Positions 25,346-37,317 of a stretch of DNA of 64,000 nt are shown in pieces. The notes under the pieces are model-generated. The model was not told the DNA's origin, searched no databases, and saw nothing but the letters and a program-made list of their open reading frames with translations. The DNA lies in NCBI GenBank assembly GCA_010356995.1, contig ML996688.1, forward strand, positions 558,001 through 622,000, given 5' to 3'. Position numbers and translations under genes: made by a program. This DNA comes from Trichodelitschia bisporula. Taxonomy: Eukaryota; Ascomycota; Dothideomycetes; Phaeotrichales; Phaeotrichaceae. Position 1 is the stretch's first letter. Every line of letters starts with the position of its first letter.

Positions 25346-27053
25346 ATGTACCCTCACCGGCCAGGTGCTCAGGAGCAGGGCAACCCGCCGAACAACTGGT
25401 CGCAAGGTGCTCCGCCGCCAGCGCAGCAGCAACCCAGCCCGCAGCCTTCCAACGGCCCCCCTCCCAACGGCACCACTCCCCACGGTGTTGCTCCCCACAG
25501 TCCGTTGCCCAACGGCACACCGCCCAACCCGCCTTACTACCCTTCGCACTCAGGACCGGTAAGTCTTCGTGTTCATCACTACCGCATCCCACCGAAAACT
25601 GACTTCCACAGCCGCCTCCTACGTCGCTTCCATCTCTGAACGAGTACCGCGGGGATATGGCACTCCACCCACCTCACCCGCCGCAGTATCAGGTCTATCG
25701 GGGTCCGCCTAACGATCCACATTACCGTGCTCCTCCGCCACAACAGGCTCAGGGCTACGCGTATCCCCAGCCGCACGCTCCAGCGCCGAGGCAGCGGACG
25801 GCCATTGCGTGTCGCTACTGTCGGCGTCGCAAGGCAAGTCACTTAGCCAACCCAAACTCCTAACCGGTCACTAACATACGCAGATCCGGTGCTCGGGCTT
25901 CGACAGCTCCGAGGATGGCCGCTGTCAGAACTGCCAACGGTTCTCGCAAGAGTGCATCTTCACGCCTGTTTCTGCCCAGGCGCAGGCCTTCGTTCCTGCC
26001 CACGCCGTCTACGGCCGGAACGGAGGCGCCTCCCCGACGCAACTCTACGGCGCATATGGACAGCCGCTCCCGCCTGCCCAACCGCTTCCCTCGCCGCAGC
26101 CGGGACAACAGGACCCGTACGGTCCGCGGCCCCATGGGTATATGCTGCCGAGCCCTTACAATGGGCATCCGCCACCACCAAACGGTGCTCAGCAGCCTGC
26201 CGGGTATCCACCCACTTCATCTACATACCATCCCACTGGACCCGCACCCTCGCCCTACTCGCCGACGCTTCCACCTCCGCAGCGGGACGAGCGTAACGTT
26301 CACCCTAACGGCGGTAGTCCCGGAACCAGCCGCCGGAAGCGGGCCTCTAACGAACCGCACGAGCCGACCCTGCCGCCACCGAACCCTGCACCTGTCTCGA
26401 TGCTACCGCGCACCCTTGCTCCCGAGCTGAACCGTGACTACCGATACCTTGACCCAGCCTCATCTGCTGGGGTCGGCTCCCGCTATCCGGATCCCGCACC
26501 GGCTCCTTCCGTCAAGCACGAAGGCCCGTCCACCCTATCCTATTCGGACCCCCGGTCTGCCGGACCTTCGACGTCGTCGCCCGGGCCGTCAGGGCCATAT
26601 TACGCTCCCTTGGCTTCCAATGGTCCATACTACGGCCCCCCACTCGCGCCCCCGCCGCCACCCGCCGCACCGGCCTCGCCTCCTAATGGCCACCACACCG
26701 GCGCCGGCCCATCTGCGCCTCCTGCATCGGCCGCTGCCACTCCTGCGACACTAGCTCCGAGTCCAGTCAGTTTTTACGCGCAGTATCCCCTTACCATCCG
26801 GGCGGGTGAAACCCAGGCTTCGGCGCCAACTGCTGCGCGTGCGCACTCGCCAGCGAGCTCGCATTCGTCCAGCAGCACGGCGCGCAACCGGGTGTCGCAG
26901 GAGTCTTCGTCTTCGTCCTCGTCGCAACCACCAAACCAGAACGGTAACGGTACCACGCGGCCTGCCATGAGCATCAGCAGCATCGTCAGCTCTGATTCCG
27001 GTGCGAGCCGTAGCATGGCTGATCGTGACATGCTCAAACGCCTCGGAAACTGA
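25346..27053 (+). CDS. Zn(II)2Cys6 fungal-type transcription factor
   Basis: Predicted nuclear regulator of about 534 aa. Exons 25346-25558, 25612-25833 and 25884-27053. The binuclear zinc cluster spans the second splice: ACRYCRRRK | IRCSGFDSSEDGRCQNCQRF, followed by ECIF, giving the six Cys. The intron inside the cluster (25834-25883) starts GCAAGT after AAG, so it is a GC-AG intron; a CTAAC branch site and CGCAG acceptor are present and no GT donor fits the frame. The N terminus (about 1-130) is Pro/Gln rich; the C-terminal two thirds is Pro/Ser/Gly rich with a poly-Ser stretch and ends in a short charged motif (DRDMLKRLGN). No fungal-specific middle homology domain is seen. The ATG is preceded by a long pyrimidine-rich leader. 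Targets are unknown. Confidence 0.9.
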
Positions 27054-28720
27054 AGCTGGATCTTCAGCCTTTTTCTATCACTATTCAATTTCTAATGTCT
27101 GGGCGGTCATCTGAATTTGTCTGTTTGTTCACCGCGAGGAAGAGAATGGCGACGTTTCCTGCACCGCAATATCGGAAAAGTTACGAACCCTCCGGGGATG
27201 TTTTTATTTGATTCCCTTCGGCGTGCTTAGCAAAAAGTTAGGCAGCATGGTGTTGGCGGTCCTTGCCGCTGCGCTAGACTGTCCCGCCATCATTTTTAAC
27301 TTACGATTTTCCTTGAGTTTCCGGGTTGTAGTCTCTCAAAGAGTTTTCGGGCCTTGTGGCTCGTGCGGGTGGGTGGAGCAGGGAAGGGTTACCCTGTCGG
27401 GAGGATATCTGTTTTGTGTTTGCGATTCGGGTCGGTCGGCGGATGTTTGATATCTTTCTCACTGCATCATGCTCTGTTCCTCATTATTCATCGATGAGCC
27501 TGTTTCTTTTTCTAACAATCTAGGGCGGTTGTCTGAACTATTGTTTTTACTGGGCAAGGTTGAAGGTGGGGAAGGAGGACAAGTCTGCAATGCTGTGTAT
27601 GGGAATCTCATCACTGTGGTCGCCACCTTGCCGGGGCTGACCATGTCGGTCGTTAGGGGATCGACGGTTTTATCATCCACTGAAAGTCGCACGCGAACAA
27701 TGGCGTGGAACGCGGCTAATAAAGAATGTGATCAACTGTCCAATTTTGGGAACACGTGTGACTCCCGTCGTGCTTGTCGTATTCACAGTGATGCGCTTGG
27801 GCCGCTAGTCGGGCTGCAATTTTGGCGCACCTTCCAGACCGGTAGGCTTCACTGAAGCGACATCTATCACATGCACGCCTTTGGTGTACAACTTCCATAG
27901 GGCATAGACTGCTGGTTGATTTATTAAGCGGCCACTGTCCACATCCGTAAGCATGGCAATTCTATGTGGCTTCAAACGCTTGGTTCCAACCAGAAACTTC
28001 AAAAGTTGAGTGATGGATGGCATTCCGACAGGGTGATGCTGGGATTCTGCGCCCCAGAGGAACTTCAAGCACCACCAAGTTTATGAGCTGTTTAATACCA
28101 GCTCATATGGTCTCAGTTAGTATGATGGACCGCTTCTCAGAGATATGCCTCGCCTCTGCCTCTCATCGCTCAAATCCCGCAATCAGTCAGCGAAGCGCAG
28201 ATGTGACGGGGCATGGTTACCGGATCGTTATCTGTATTTCGAGATTTTATCAACAGTCGGTCTCGATAAGCCATAAGAAGGAAGACGTGCCGGTATTGTC
28301 CCAGCCTGTCGATTTTGTATCCCACCGTGCCCACGTGCACCCTAGCATTTTGCGGCGACGGCGTCCAGTTCTGAATGGAAAGTAAATGAAAGCGGAGGAT
28401 ATTTTTATTTCCTTACGCCATGACCCCAAAGACATGTTATCGACGCATGGTAGCTCGTGATTAAGGAGGCAAGAATGTCGCTTTGCACGTACAACATGTG
28501 AGCTGATAAATATTTATATAATCTATCCTACTGCCCTTGCGGCTCCCCAAGGTCCAGGCAGATAAACTTACAGGTACGCCCTCGATCAATCTGTGATACA
28601 TAAGCCCCGGCCCGCACACGCTTAAAACTCTAAGATAAACGCCTTACATGCGCAGCCTTAAATCCAGCCAACCAGAGAAGTAAACAATACGCACATTCTG
28701 GCCCCCACAAAGAAAGAAAA
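27054..28720. other. 3' flank of the Zn(II)2Cys6 gene and start of the gene-poor island
   Basis: The first few hundred bases are likely 3' untranslated. Composition becomes more AT-rich around 27.5-28.7 kb. The only protein-like stretch is the minus-strand relic listed separately. Confidence 0.5.
27805..28068 (-). pseudogene. Unrecognised protein-like fragment
   Basis: An 87-codon minus-strand frame without an ATG at its start (first in-frame ATG about 45 nt in). The sequence has mixed composition and looks more protein-like than the surrounding chance frames: it contains SITQLLKFLVGTKRLK, LTDVDSGRLINQPAVYALW and GVHVIDVASVKPTGLEG before its stop. A stop lies just upstream in the same frame and no splice site joining another exon was found. 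I do not recognise a family. It could be a decayed gene end, a transposon remnant or chance. Confidence 0.3.
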
Positions 28721-29503
28721 AAAGGTACACACTTGGCCTTCAAACGCCCAAGTCCAGCAAAAGAAGGGGAAACTTGCGAAAAGGCGGCCCATCAGCCCAT
28801 CAAAATCATACAGACTTTGCAGTTGAATAATATTCCCTACACATGCGTTGAACTAAATGCTGGAGGAAAACGAGCAGGCACACAACCCAAAAACATTGGA
28901 AACGGTTGCGCATATCCCAAGCCTAAAATCCATACGTTACATGTACGCGCCGCAGGCCAGCCAATCAGATGACCCTAATGCTTCAGGGAGCCCGCACAAG
29001 CTATCTTTGATCACATAAAATTTGAGAATCACACATCCAGGTTCGAGATAGCATCTTAACACCTCAACAATTATGAACCACTTGGTCTATTCGAGCCAAA
29101 CAAGTCACCTTTTATTGCCATCCATTGTAGTCCACAACGACAAAGCCTTACGCGAGGCAAGAAACTTGCTACATTCTGATATCTGATGCTGAGCTTTGAT
29201 CATGAGCCATCCACTTCCATGAGTAAATATAGACGTCTTATGCGTATTAGGATGGCGGGACCGGTGGCAAGTAGCAGCAGGATAGTGCGGCCATCAACGT
29301 ATGGGTGCACTATAGCTGACATAGTGAGCTGGTGAGCGAACTGCTAAACTTGAACTATTACGCACAACGCTCTTGAAATCCAAAACGCATATGTCACGCA
29401 CGAACCTTAATTCCACCAAATAAAACGGTGGATGCGGGCAATGTCAGTTAATCTAGGTAACCTTCCGTGCCTTCTCCCTCTTGTAAAACGCACTCAAACT
29501 ATA
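28721..29503. other. AT-rich non-coding stretch
   Basis: No open frame with protein character, RNA gene or repeat recognised. Confidence 0.5.
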
Positions 29504-29715
29504 TTACCTGTACGGCCCAGGTGCTCGCCCAGATACATACCGAGATACTCGTTGCGCAGGCCCTAACTATTATGGACCAATCAAAGAGCTAGAATTTAGC
29601 TCCGTAAAAATTTCTCTGTTTCTGCAACATATCCTAGCTCTTCGACTGGTCCATGATACGGGTACGTAGGCGACGAGTACCTAGAGCTAGGCCAGTACCT
29701 GGGCCGTACAAGGGA
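29504..29715. mobile_element. Foldback MITE, copy A
   Basis: A 212-bp element that is almost one long inverted repeat. The left end reads TTACCTGTACGGCCCAGG and the right end CCTGGGCCGTACAAGGGA. Each arm carries repeated GCCCAGGTAC-like units near the ends, and the centre is flanked by ATGGACCAATCAAAGAGCTAG and its near-complement. TA lies on the left and TG on the right, so a TA target duplication is likely, with one base changed. There is no coding capacity. Confidence 0.75.
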
Positions 29716-29813
29716 TGGCACCCATTGAAACTCGAATATGCTAATGCGCGAGCAGGCCAGCGTTATGAATGATCTCAGGGGAGAGTCCTCGTCAATGCGT
29801 ATATTTTTCACTA

Positions 29814-29939
29814 TCTCTTATACAGCCTGGGTACTGGCCCAGGTACACGCCCAGGTATTCTCCTCCACTTTTCCGCTGTTATGGACCAGTCAGAGAGCTG
29901 GGATTTGTTACAAAAATGGAGAAATCTTTGCAAAACTAT
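29814..29939. mobile_element. Foldback MITE, copy D (truncated)
   Basis: Left arm and start of the core of the same family (TCTCTTATACAGCCTGGGTAC, then two GCCCAGGTA units and ATGGACCAGTCAGAGAGCTG), preceded by TA. The right arm is missing and the sequence runs into a short (ATA)n tract at 29937-29960. It lies 98 bp from copy A. Confidence 0.6.
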
Positions 29940-29960
29940 AATAATAATAATAACAATAAT

Positions 29961-30339
29961 AGCTTGATTACGCCCAGGCTTGTTTTAGCTGGCCGTATGG
30001 TCGGGTCTCACCACTTTAGGAGTGGGTTTGACCAATTTCTTTGGTTCTACACGGCAAAAACCCTCCCTGGAAGGGTTGAGGAAAAGCCCTGGAAGTCATC
30101 CTTTGGAGAGGGGTATGTGAGCCCCACGCCTTTTACGTGTGTTTATCGTCTTTTCTTTGCACCATTATTGTGTGTCCCAAGCGAGAACTTGGCTGCACGC
30201 CGAGAAACTGAGAAACACTTCATATCCCAATTAAACCCCAAAAACGCCGAACGCCTACAGCAACGCAGATCCCGTGATTCTAGGTCATGTGATCGAAAGA
30301 GAGAAGGAGAGGAAGGAAATTGAGGAATGCCAGGTGGTG
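29961..30339. other. Non-coding stretch between MITE and LINE remnants
   Basis: No feature supported. Confidence 0.45.
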
Positions 30340-31340
30340 TCCGGAGGCCGCCAGGGGGGTGGGGCGGCTCCTCTTTGGGGCAGATCTGGTTCCTGGTAGC
30401 AAAGGTGGCGTTGAATCCGTTCTTCATGTGTGGGTAGACTGGTGTTGTTGCTAGTCCAAATATGTTGTCGTAGTATGTTGTGTTTGTGGTTGGGGAGAGG
30501 GCACCTCGGGGGGTTTGCTGCTGGGTTGGGGGACGGTGTTGACCCTGAGGACGGGGATTGGGTTCGGGCTGCGTGGTTTCGTGTGGTGAGGTCTGTGGCC
30601 TCCGTTGTATTGAGCTTTTCCAGCTCTTTTGGGGTTCCTGGGGGGTTCCGGTTGCGGGCCGTCAGCTTTGTGGTGGCTCGCTTTCATCCGGTTCCCTTCC
30701 AGTCTCGCTAGGAGATTGTGGATTTGTGAACAGTTCGTGGGGTGTGGGCGGCTTTGTTCCACATCTCGGGTTCCGATTGGCGGAATTCTCTAGCTAGCTT
30801 GAATTGGCCGATGAAGCCTCTGTTGATGATATAGTTTGTGACTGCCTCTAGACCTCTCCTAGTGTTGATCATTTTGTTGTAGTCAATCGTTCTTGCTTGC
30901 TCGTAGAGCTCATGACCATATGCTTGGATGTTTGTCGCCCAAATCCGCAGGGGCACCGGGGGGGAGTCAAATGTCGGGACTCCTACTCTGAAGAGGAAGT
31001 CTCGCAGTCCAATGCATTCAGTACGTAGTTGTGTTGCTACGGCGCTGTTGGCCTTCAGTAGTCTACCATGGAGGTTGGGGACGTATTCCTTTCAGGGGGT
31101 GTGCCAGGTTGGTGCCTGTTTGTATCCGTTGGTTCTCCACAGGGCTTCCCATTCTTGGTTCTCCCAGTCGCCGAAGATCGTTCTTGGCGCCTGGGAGGGG
31201 TCTGCCGCTGCCACGATTGCTTTCGCTTCCATGAGCGTTTTGTCTTCAGGGTATGTGGGTTCTGGGGGCAGCCCAGCATATATGATCATAACTTCATGCC
31301 TTTTCACAGTAATTAGTAAGAGTACCATGCTCAACCCTTA
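30340..31340 (-). mobile_element. Non-LTR retrotransposon (LINE), Tad-like 3' fragment
   Basis: Minus-strand frame with the end of an ORF2 of Tad type. Reading 5' to 3': a short RNase H-like tail (TLMEAKAIVAAADPSQAP), WEALWRTN, then LHGRLLKANSAVATQLRTECIGLRDFLFRVGVPTFDSP, split by one in-frame TGA after APTWHTP. Next is a zinc-knuckle region whose CPCGFGRQTSKHMV residues sit in a shifted frame. The tail is RTIDYNKMINTRRGLEAV and GFIGQFKLAREF, and the frame stops at 30708. The blocks QLRTxxIGL, CxCGxGxQTxKH and TRRGLxAV...GQF are typical of fungal Tad elements. The stretch 30340-30707 is probably its 3' untranslated region; that boundary is approximate. No 5' part is present, as expected of 5'-truncated insertion. 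Confidence 0.7.
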
Positions 31341-34300
31341 ACTTTTTTGAAGTAGTGACCGCTGGCCCTAGCGTATATGCATATTTCAAAAATGCTTTAG
31401 CAACCATTTGTAATGAAGCTTTTCCAAGTGTGCGGAACGGCGCGTGTAGTGATTATATTATCTGACAAAGGAATAACCAGACAGCTTGGGCAGAAAAGTA
31501 AAATGAAGGTTCTTTGACCCCAAAGACATGATTTGCTTGACGCGCATTTATTAACCCATACACATCCTAACTGTTTGCGTTTGTGAGTGTGGGATAGGTA
31601 TGTATCCAAGGGCTTGGCTCTTGCGTGCAATGACTCTTCCGAAAGTTAGATTTGCGCATGTCGGAGGACATTTATCATAGATAACACCATTTAGACAAGC
31701 AATGCGCCCGGCATTTTGACAGTTGACTCGATATCAAAGACTCTCTTTCTCCCTACACCATAAAGACATATATCCACATACCTCACCAACATTACCCACT
31801 GCTCCCGTACTGAGGAATTCGGCGCGCGTCCTGGGGTCTAAAGGGAGCACTTTGCACGTACCCCTACACAGCTTGATGCCGACCTCCTCTTAATTTCCAA
31901 CATATTGAACTCCCAGTTGCGATATCGGCAGGACGTGGGGGCCTTGGAATAAAGCATGGCTTATTAGAATTATCTCTATTAGACGACTAGTCTCACATTG
32001 AATGTGGCCGAGGTACCTATGAAAAAGGAATGCTCAATGTATTGCAAGCTTGGTGGAAGTAGGGGTCTTATAAAGCGCTACTGACTGGCTAACATTATTT
32101 TGCTGGTCAAAGTTCTAGACATCTGAGTGGCTCATGATGAGAGTATATATATGGTATGACAGCTTTGCCGTCTATAGGTGGAACAGTTGCCCGATCATTC
32201 CATTAACAGAATACCTCGACGAGTCTAGTCATGTGGCAATATAGTACTAGGGATAGTTTCTTTACCAACCTTAACCCTTGCTGTGGTTGTCAAAAGGAAA
32301 TATGACCGTTTCGTCTGCAATAGATTTGCGGGACAGCTATAGCCTTTTTTAACAGCCTTTCGTCCCCTATAAAGTCCACCTATGCTTTACGGTTATACAT
32401 TTAGTGTGTCAGGGGCGCACAAATCACTGGTTGCACAGCATTGGTTGTGGAATAACATTCATTGAAAGCTTGAAGAACTATGTAAAGGTTTCGCGTCAGA
32501 ATGTGGAGTGTGGGGGAGCTGGGGGTGCTAGCGCACAGGCCAGCGCCAAACCCTCACCCGGTAAGTCCAGCCGGGGCTGGAATTGCAGCATCCGGCATCA
32601 ATCTTACCGAGTCACGTGACCCATACAGGGCATGTGGCCATTTGACATGGGAGAGATGGTATCCTCCCATGACATAGTGGTCCTACAAGTGCTTTGCTTA
32701 CAACACGGCGTGAGGCTCCTTTGCTCGTCATAACAATCTAGAAGATGAAAAGATTACCGCCATGCGCCTATGCCGCAGGGGTGGATTACGACTTAGAGAT
32801 AAAAAGAGTAGAAATTTAAAAGAATCTCAGGACTACGCGCCTAACCAGTCTTACTCCGCAAGCTCTGTAGTAATTTCCAAAAGTCATGTTTCATACTCTC
32901 CCGTACTGGCTGGATTGAAAATCAGGCAAATCTTGAACAAGGTGCTATCATCCCTTGGTCAGCTTGGGTTCAAGCGCGAGTTCTGGCTGGGGCCCAGTAC
33001 GTAGTATCGTAATATTAAAAAAGCCTAATGCTAGCAGTAGGTGGTGGCTGCTACGTGTGATCAGAGTACAATAAAATGAAGTTAAAGTTACCGCACAGCC
33101 ATGTAGCAATGTTGTAAAAACCCGAGATACTTACGAAAGGGTATTGGCAAAAGTACCTACCCACTTTGGTTGAGGTACCTACCCCCCCTAAAATGTGGCT
33201 CGCTAATACCTTTATCCTATCTTTACCTTCGCCCCTTCAAAACGCCAAGCCCCATCAAACCCAAATCGTAAACTGCCAGTCGCGATGCACTCACGCCACG
33301 AAATCATGCAAAGATAAAATCAAGCTCGTTAGAATTGACTCAACGAGGCGATTGTTTTGGCACTGCTCTCGCCGCGATAGGCTATTTATATGAGTTATTA
33401 TTCAAGTTCAAAGCTTTTGCGGCTTAATGCAGCTGGATGCGGCTTAACTCGGTCTGTACCATAACCTATTAAAAGCTACAAACATCAAGGCTCCATAAAT
33501 CCTCTTCCTACAACGCCGATGCGATGATGGGGCGTTTTCCATAGGCCTAAATTTGAAAAATCTTTCAATTCTGCTAAAACGCTCTGCCCCCAATACATAT
33601 AGCTTTAGATCCCGGCCGGAAGGCCGGTCCTAAACCTTCATATCCCTATATATTCATGTTGAATAAAAGAAACCGTTCTCAGGACATGGGCCTCTAGTCT
33701 TATCTGGTAGCTAACTATCATGTAGACGTGGGCGTTGAAGAGCGGGGAGGACTTTAACAGGGTGTTTGGCTAAAAACCTCGACATGGGGAAAGGATCTCT
33801 AATCAAAGAATGCACCCCGGGCACGTCCGGGAGCATGCTTAGTTAGACGATAGTGCGTTATTTCTATATCTGGTACCAGTAAATATTTGGGCCTCATGAG
33901 GTCGCTGTTCGCTCCCTACTTCCTTTTTCTGAAGCTGTCACGTTGTGTTCAGGGCTTCCTGGCGTGCCTACGGTTGACTTCCGGCAGCGTATTCAGTGTT
34001 CGCATCCAGGTGCTCACGGGTAACGTCGGCGATGTAGTTTGCAGAAGGAGTAAAGCATGTGTGGTGAGCGCGGAATTAACCCAATATGCGCCCCAAAAGC
34101 AGGTGCTACACATCTCCTATCCCCGCCAGTCGGTGACCAGCATTTGAGAAGTGCGATCCAACCAGGTAATCGTGCCCTACAACTTCGCATCTACATGTAT
34201 AGCATAATAGCAAGTCTTGCTGCGCTTGCGTGGAGTACGACAAAAATTTAAACTACCGCTCGCCTTAAGCAAAGTTCATTGACCTATGAACCATTATCAT

Positions 34301-34892
34301 GCACTAATACTTGCGGTCGCACGAGTTTAAACTTGCCTCACGAAGACAGTAGGTTTAACCCTTCATCGAGCTCAACTCGCCCGTAAAAGGTATTTTATGC
34401 AGCTGTGCCTTAGTTTGGGCTTTTACGAGACGAACCGTGTGAGTTGCTCGTAATTTTAGAGGCACGCATCTGAATCATTTGAACAAGTGGGAAATATCTG
34501 CTCGGGTATTTCGCGGCTCGATGGTCGTATCAGAATTTCCCATGATCAGCCAGTAGTGCTAAGCTAAGAATTTGAGGTACAAGAATACTCAGAATAGTTG
34601 ATACAAAAAGAAGCTTTAATTCTGGTAATTGGTGATAGCTAAATTAACCGTATGAAAACCTGCACAATAGGGACGCCCCCATTCATAGTTTGTCCATTGT
34701 ACTGCTGACATCCCCGTTGGCGTCCTTCTAACTTCCGATATCTTTGGGGTATGGTATGGTTAATGGCGTTGTGTTTAAGGTCGGGATTTTGATGGGGTGA
34801 CTAGGCGGTGTATGGAAGGTGTGTATGCAAGGTTTTCGGGGTGTATGGAATGGTACCCCCAGCTTATCCTGATCGTTCAGGCTATGAATACG
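31341..34892. other. AT-rich gene-poor stretch
   Basis: About 3.5 kb with only short chance frames. A small hairpin-forming motif (CCGGCCGGAAGGCCGG) lies near 33614. No gene, RNA or identifiable element is supported. Confidence 0.5.
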
Positions 34893-34998
34893 AAGCGCAG
34901 GTACACGTAATTATGGACCAATTAAAGAGCTAGGATTTGTTGCAGAAACTGCAAATTTACAGAGCTAAATTCTAACTGTTTGGTTGGTCACACTAACT
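34893..34998. mobile_element. Foldback MITE, copy E (core fragment)
   Basis: Contains GCGCAGGTACACG, ATGGACCAATTAAAGAGCTAGG, TTGTTGCAGAAACT and GTTTGGTTGGTCA, matching the core of the family. Both terminal arms are gone, so ends are approximate. Confidence 0.55.
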
Positions 34999-35244
34999 GT
35001 ATGGCTTTAACGTTGCATTTGGTGCACTGCCTCTCATGCCATGTTTTTATCTACCCGAGAGATAACATTCGTGCAATGACGGCCAGGGTGAAAGGGGGGA
35101 GGCTTGCTTAGCGAGGTGCCAAGCCCCACCACCTCCTACCATCTCTACTCCTTCAGACTTAGATCCATGACAGATCGGAACACGGAGCGTACGACGGTGT
35201 GGCATGGAACCCGATGAGATGAAATATTTGAACGGTAGATATAG

Positions 35245-35252
35245 TGACGTCA
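35245..35252. promoter_or_regulatory. Palindromic TGACGTCA (CRE-like) octamer
   Basis: A perfect bZIP/CRE octamer in a gene-poor region with no adjacent gene, so function is doubtful. A second copy is at 40212-40219. Confidence 0.2.
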
Positions 35253-35349
35253 CGCAGTGCAGCAATGATGATGGGTGAACTCTCTGATGAGAGAGAAAAA
35301 GTGATTGTGGAGTTATAGAGCAAGCTATATAAGTGGAAGGGGATTTATA

Positions 35350-35870
35350 TGTGTAGAAGCGCCAAGACCCAGCGCGCTAAGCCTAATCGGGAAACCATGC
35401 CGCGGGCCGGCTCTTACAGGGAAGGTGCAAGGTCTAGACCGTTTAGCCTTGATGCCTGATACACCCACGACCTGGAGCTAGCTGACTGCCTGAAGCCCCT
35501 CGGTCTGACAGTAGAGAATGCTACGCGCGCAACCAAACGGCTCAAAGGCGCACGTAAGGGAAACATCACGAAACCCTTTCCATACTCTCTGGGCGCGTCA
35601 TGGGCGCCTTCCCATGTCACTATGTACTTAACTAAATACAAGATGACCACCAGGTACTCTAAGGCTTTTGAACCCAGACTCGCGCTCACTTCTTTTCCAT
35701 TTGCCGCGAGGGGCGTACGACGCCCCGGAGCCCTTGCGTACATAATCAGACGTATCTACACGAGCACCATCGTGCCTCCGGCGGGGATGCCATGGGTTAG
35801 CTAGGCGCGCTGCGCCCAGGGACGTGGGCCGTCTGTCGGTTAAACCCAAGGATATCAACCACTAATCTAT
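35350..35870. other. GC-rich patch with imperfect inverted ends, nature unknown
   Basis: About 500 bp clearly richer in GC than its flanks. The minus strand keeps a 109-codon frame (35414-35743) and an overlapping 76-codon frame in another register, neither with a known domain. Near its ends, CAGCGCGCTAAGCCTAA (from about 35370) and the complement of TTAGCTAGGCGCGCTG (ending about 35812) resemble each other, hinting at terminal inverted repeats of a non-autonomous element. No clean target duplication was seen. It could also be a captured gene fragment. Confidence 0.3.
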
Positions 35871-36103
35871 TTCTTTTGCTTTTGGTTAGCGCATCACGTG
35901 TTGCGAGTTTAAAATTAAAATTGGTAGGGTATCGGCGCTAACACTGGCCAAAGGGGTGGCGTGTAGCGTGAACTTCAGCGTTGGCATCTCATAACTTTTA
36001 AATTCTAAGCTTGCATACGCGATACACACACGAAAAGAAGATGGTTTAATCTTTTATTTATCATTGGCTTGAGCTATCAAGCACCCGCTCTGGTAGCGGT
36101 CTA

Positions 36104-36315
36104 TCCCTTGTACGGCCAAGTCAACTGCCCAGGTACACACCCCCAGCTACTTGCCCAGGCTGTCATTAAACAATTAAAGAGCTCTGATTAATTACAGAAA
36201 CTGAGAATCCTTTACAGAACTAGACTCTAGGTGTTTGACTGGTTAATAACAGCGATTTGTGCCTGGACAAGTACCTGGGCGTGTACCTGGGCCATTATGT
36301 GGGCCGTACAAGGGA
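36104..36315. mobile_element. Foldback MITE, copy B
   Basis: The best-preserved ends: TCCCTTGTACGGCC on the left and GGCCGTACAAGGGA on the right, a perfect 14-bp terminal inverted repeat, flanked by TA on both sides (36102-36103 and 36316-36317). Length is 212 bp, as copy A. Both arms carry spaced CCCAGGTAC / GTACCTGGGC units. Confidence 0.8.
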
Positions 36316-36317
36316 TA

Positions 36318-37317
36318 GAATCATAACCAAGGCGGAGTTAAAATTGGGTATAGATGCGGGTAGAAGAAGGGACTCCTATTGGCCATGCATTTCTGAAGGT
36401 TCTAAACCGTCCTTGGCCGCTCGTAGGAGGGTGACAAGTGTAGGAAAAATGGGGGCGCTTATGTAAAGTAATTCCTAAAGGCTTATAGTTAGTAGTAGGC
36501 TTGAGAATTAATTGGTACGTATGCTCCCAGGCTCTGTTATTTTACAGATCCGAAATCGTACAACGCCAAGTTCGCTCAAGATATGATGAACACTTTGGTC
36601 CGCGCATTAGGCGAAGGTGCTTCAAAACCCAGCCGAAAGGCTTTTTTCCACTTTGGTTTTCACTTCAGAGTCATTGTTCTTATGCTTCATGAATGGGCTT
36701 GTTTGCTAGCTAGCACATTTGGATGGACCGTGCGGCACCATAACGGGACGAACTGGGTATCCAGCGCGGTATCTTCTAAGGAAGCTCTTTTAGGCGTGCA
36801 ATAGTCCCATGATCTTTATCGTCTCTAGATGGACACCTGAGATTCACCCCACCCCAACCCCCTTCACGCCCCCCTCCCCCAGGAGGACTGCCAATCAAAA
36901 ATCATGTATACTGTGAAATTGCTTGACTAACACCTCCCATCTTGCAGTTGAAGATTATAGTCATACATTTAGTTCGATTTTCCCAAATAAACTGACAAAC
37001 CCCCTTATGCCGTCAACAGAATTCCGATGATAGCAGGAATCATCCTAACTCATCAATGTCGGAGTGCATTGCGAGTTGAATGTTTAACATTTTTGTAACT
37101 TTCTGAGGAGAAGGCTTAGCCGTAACCAGGGAAAATGCCAAGAAATCTGTCAACCTTTGCGATAAGACAGCTTTCTCGTTGTTCGCGACGAAAAATAAGC
37201 TGAGTTGCTCATCGCGGCAAGGTGATTCTGACAATCTAAAATGGCTAACCAGGTAGGAGTGTGTATTTACGCGGTAAAAAAAATACAACGTCACGCACGC
37301 ATGTATTTCCAGACCAT
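36318..37317. other. AT-rich non-coding stretch between MITE copies
   Basis: No credible gene. The longest open stretch (36583-36804, plus) is 73 codons without a domain. Confidence 0.45.

Noticed and set aside
27716-27898. Minus-strand frame with RRACDRCR, resembling the start of a Zn(II)2Cys6 cluster
   Set aside because: Only two of six Cys are placed as required. The overlapping frame in another register looks more protein-like.
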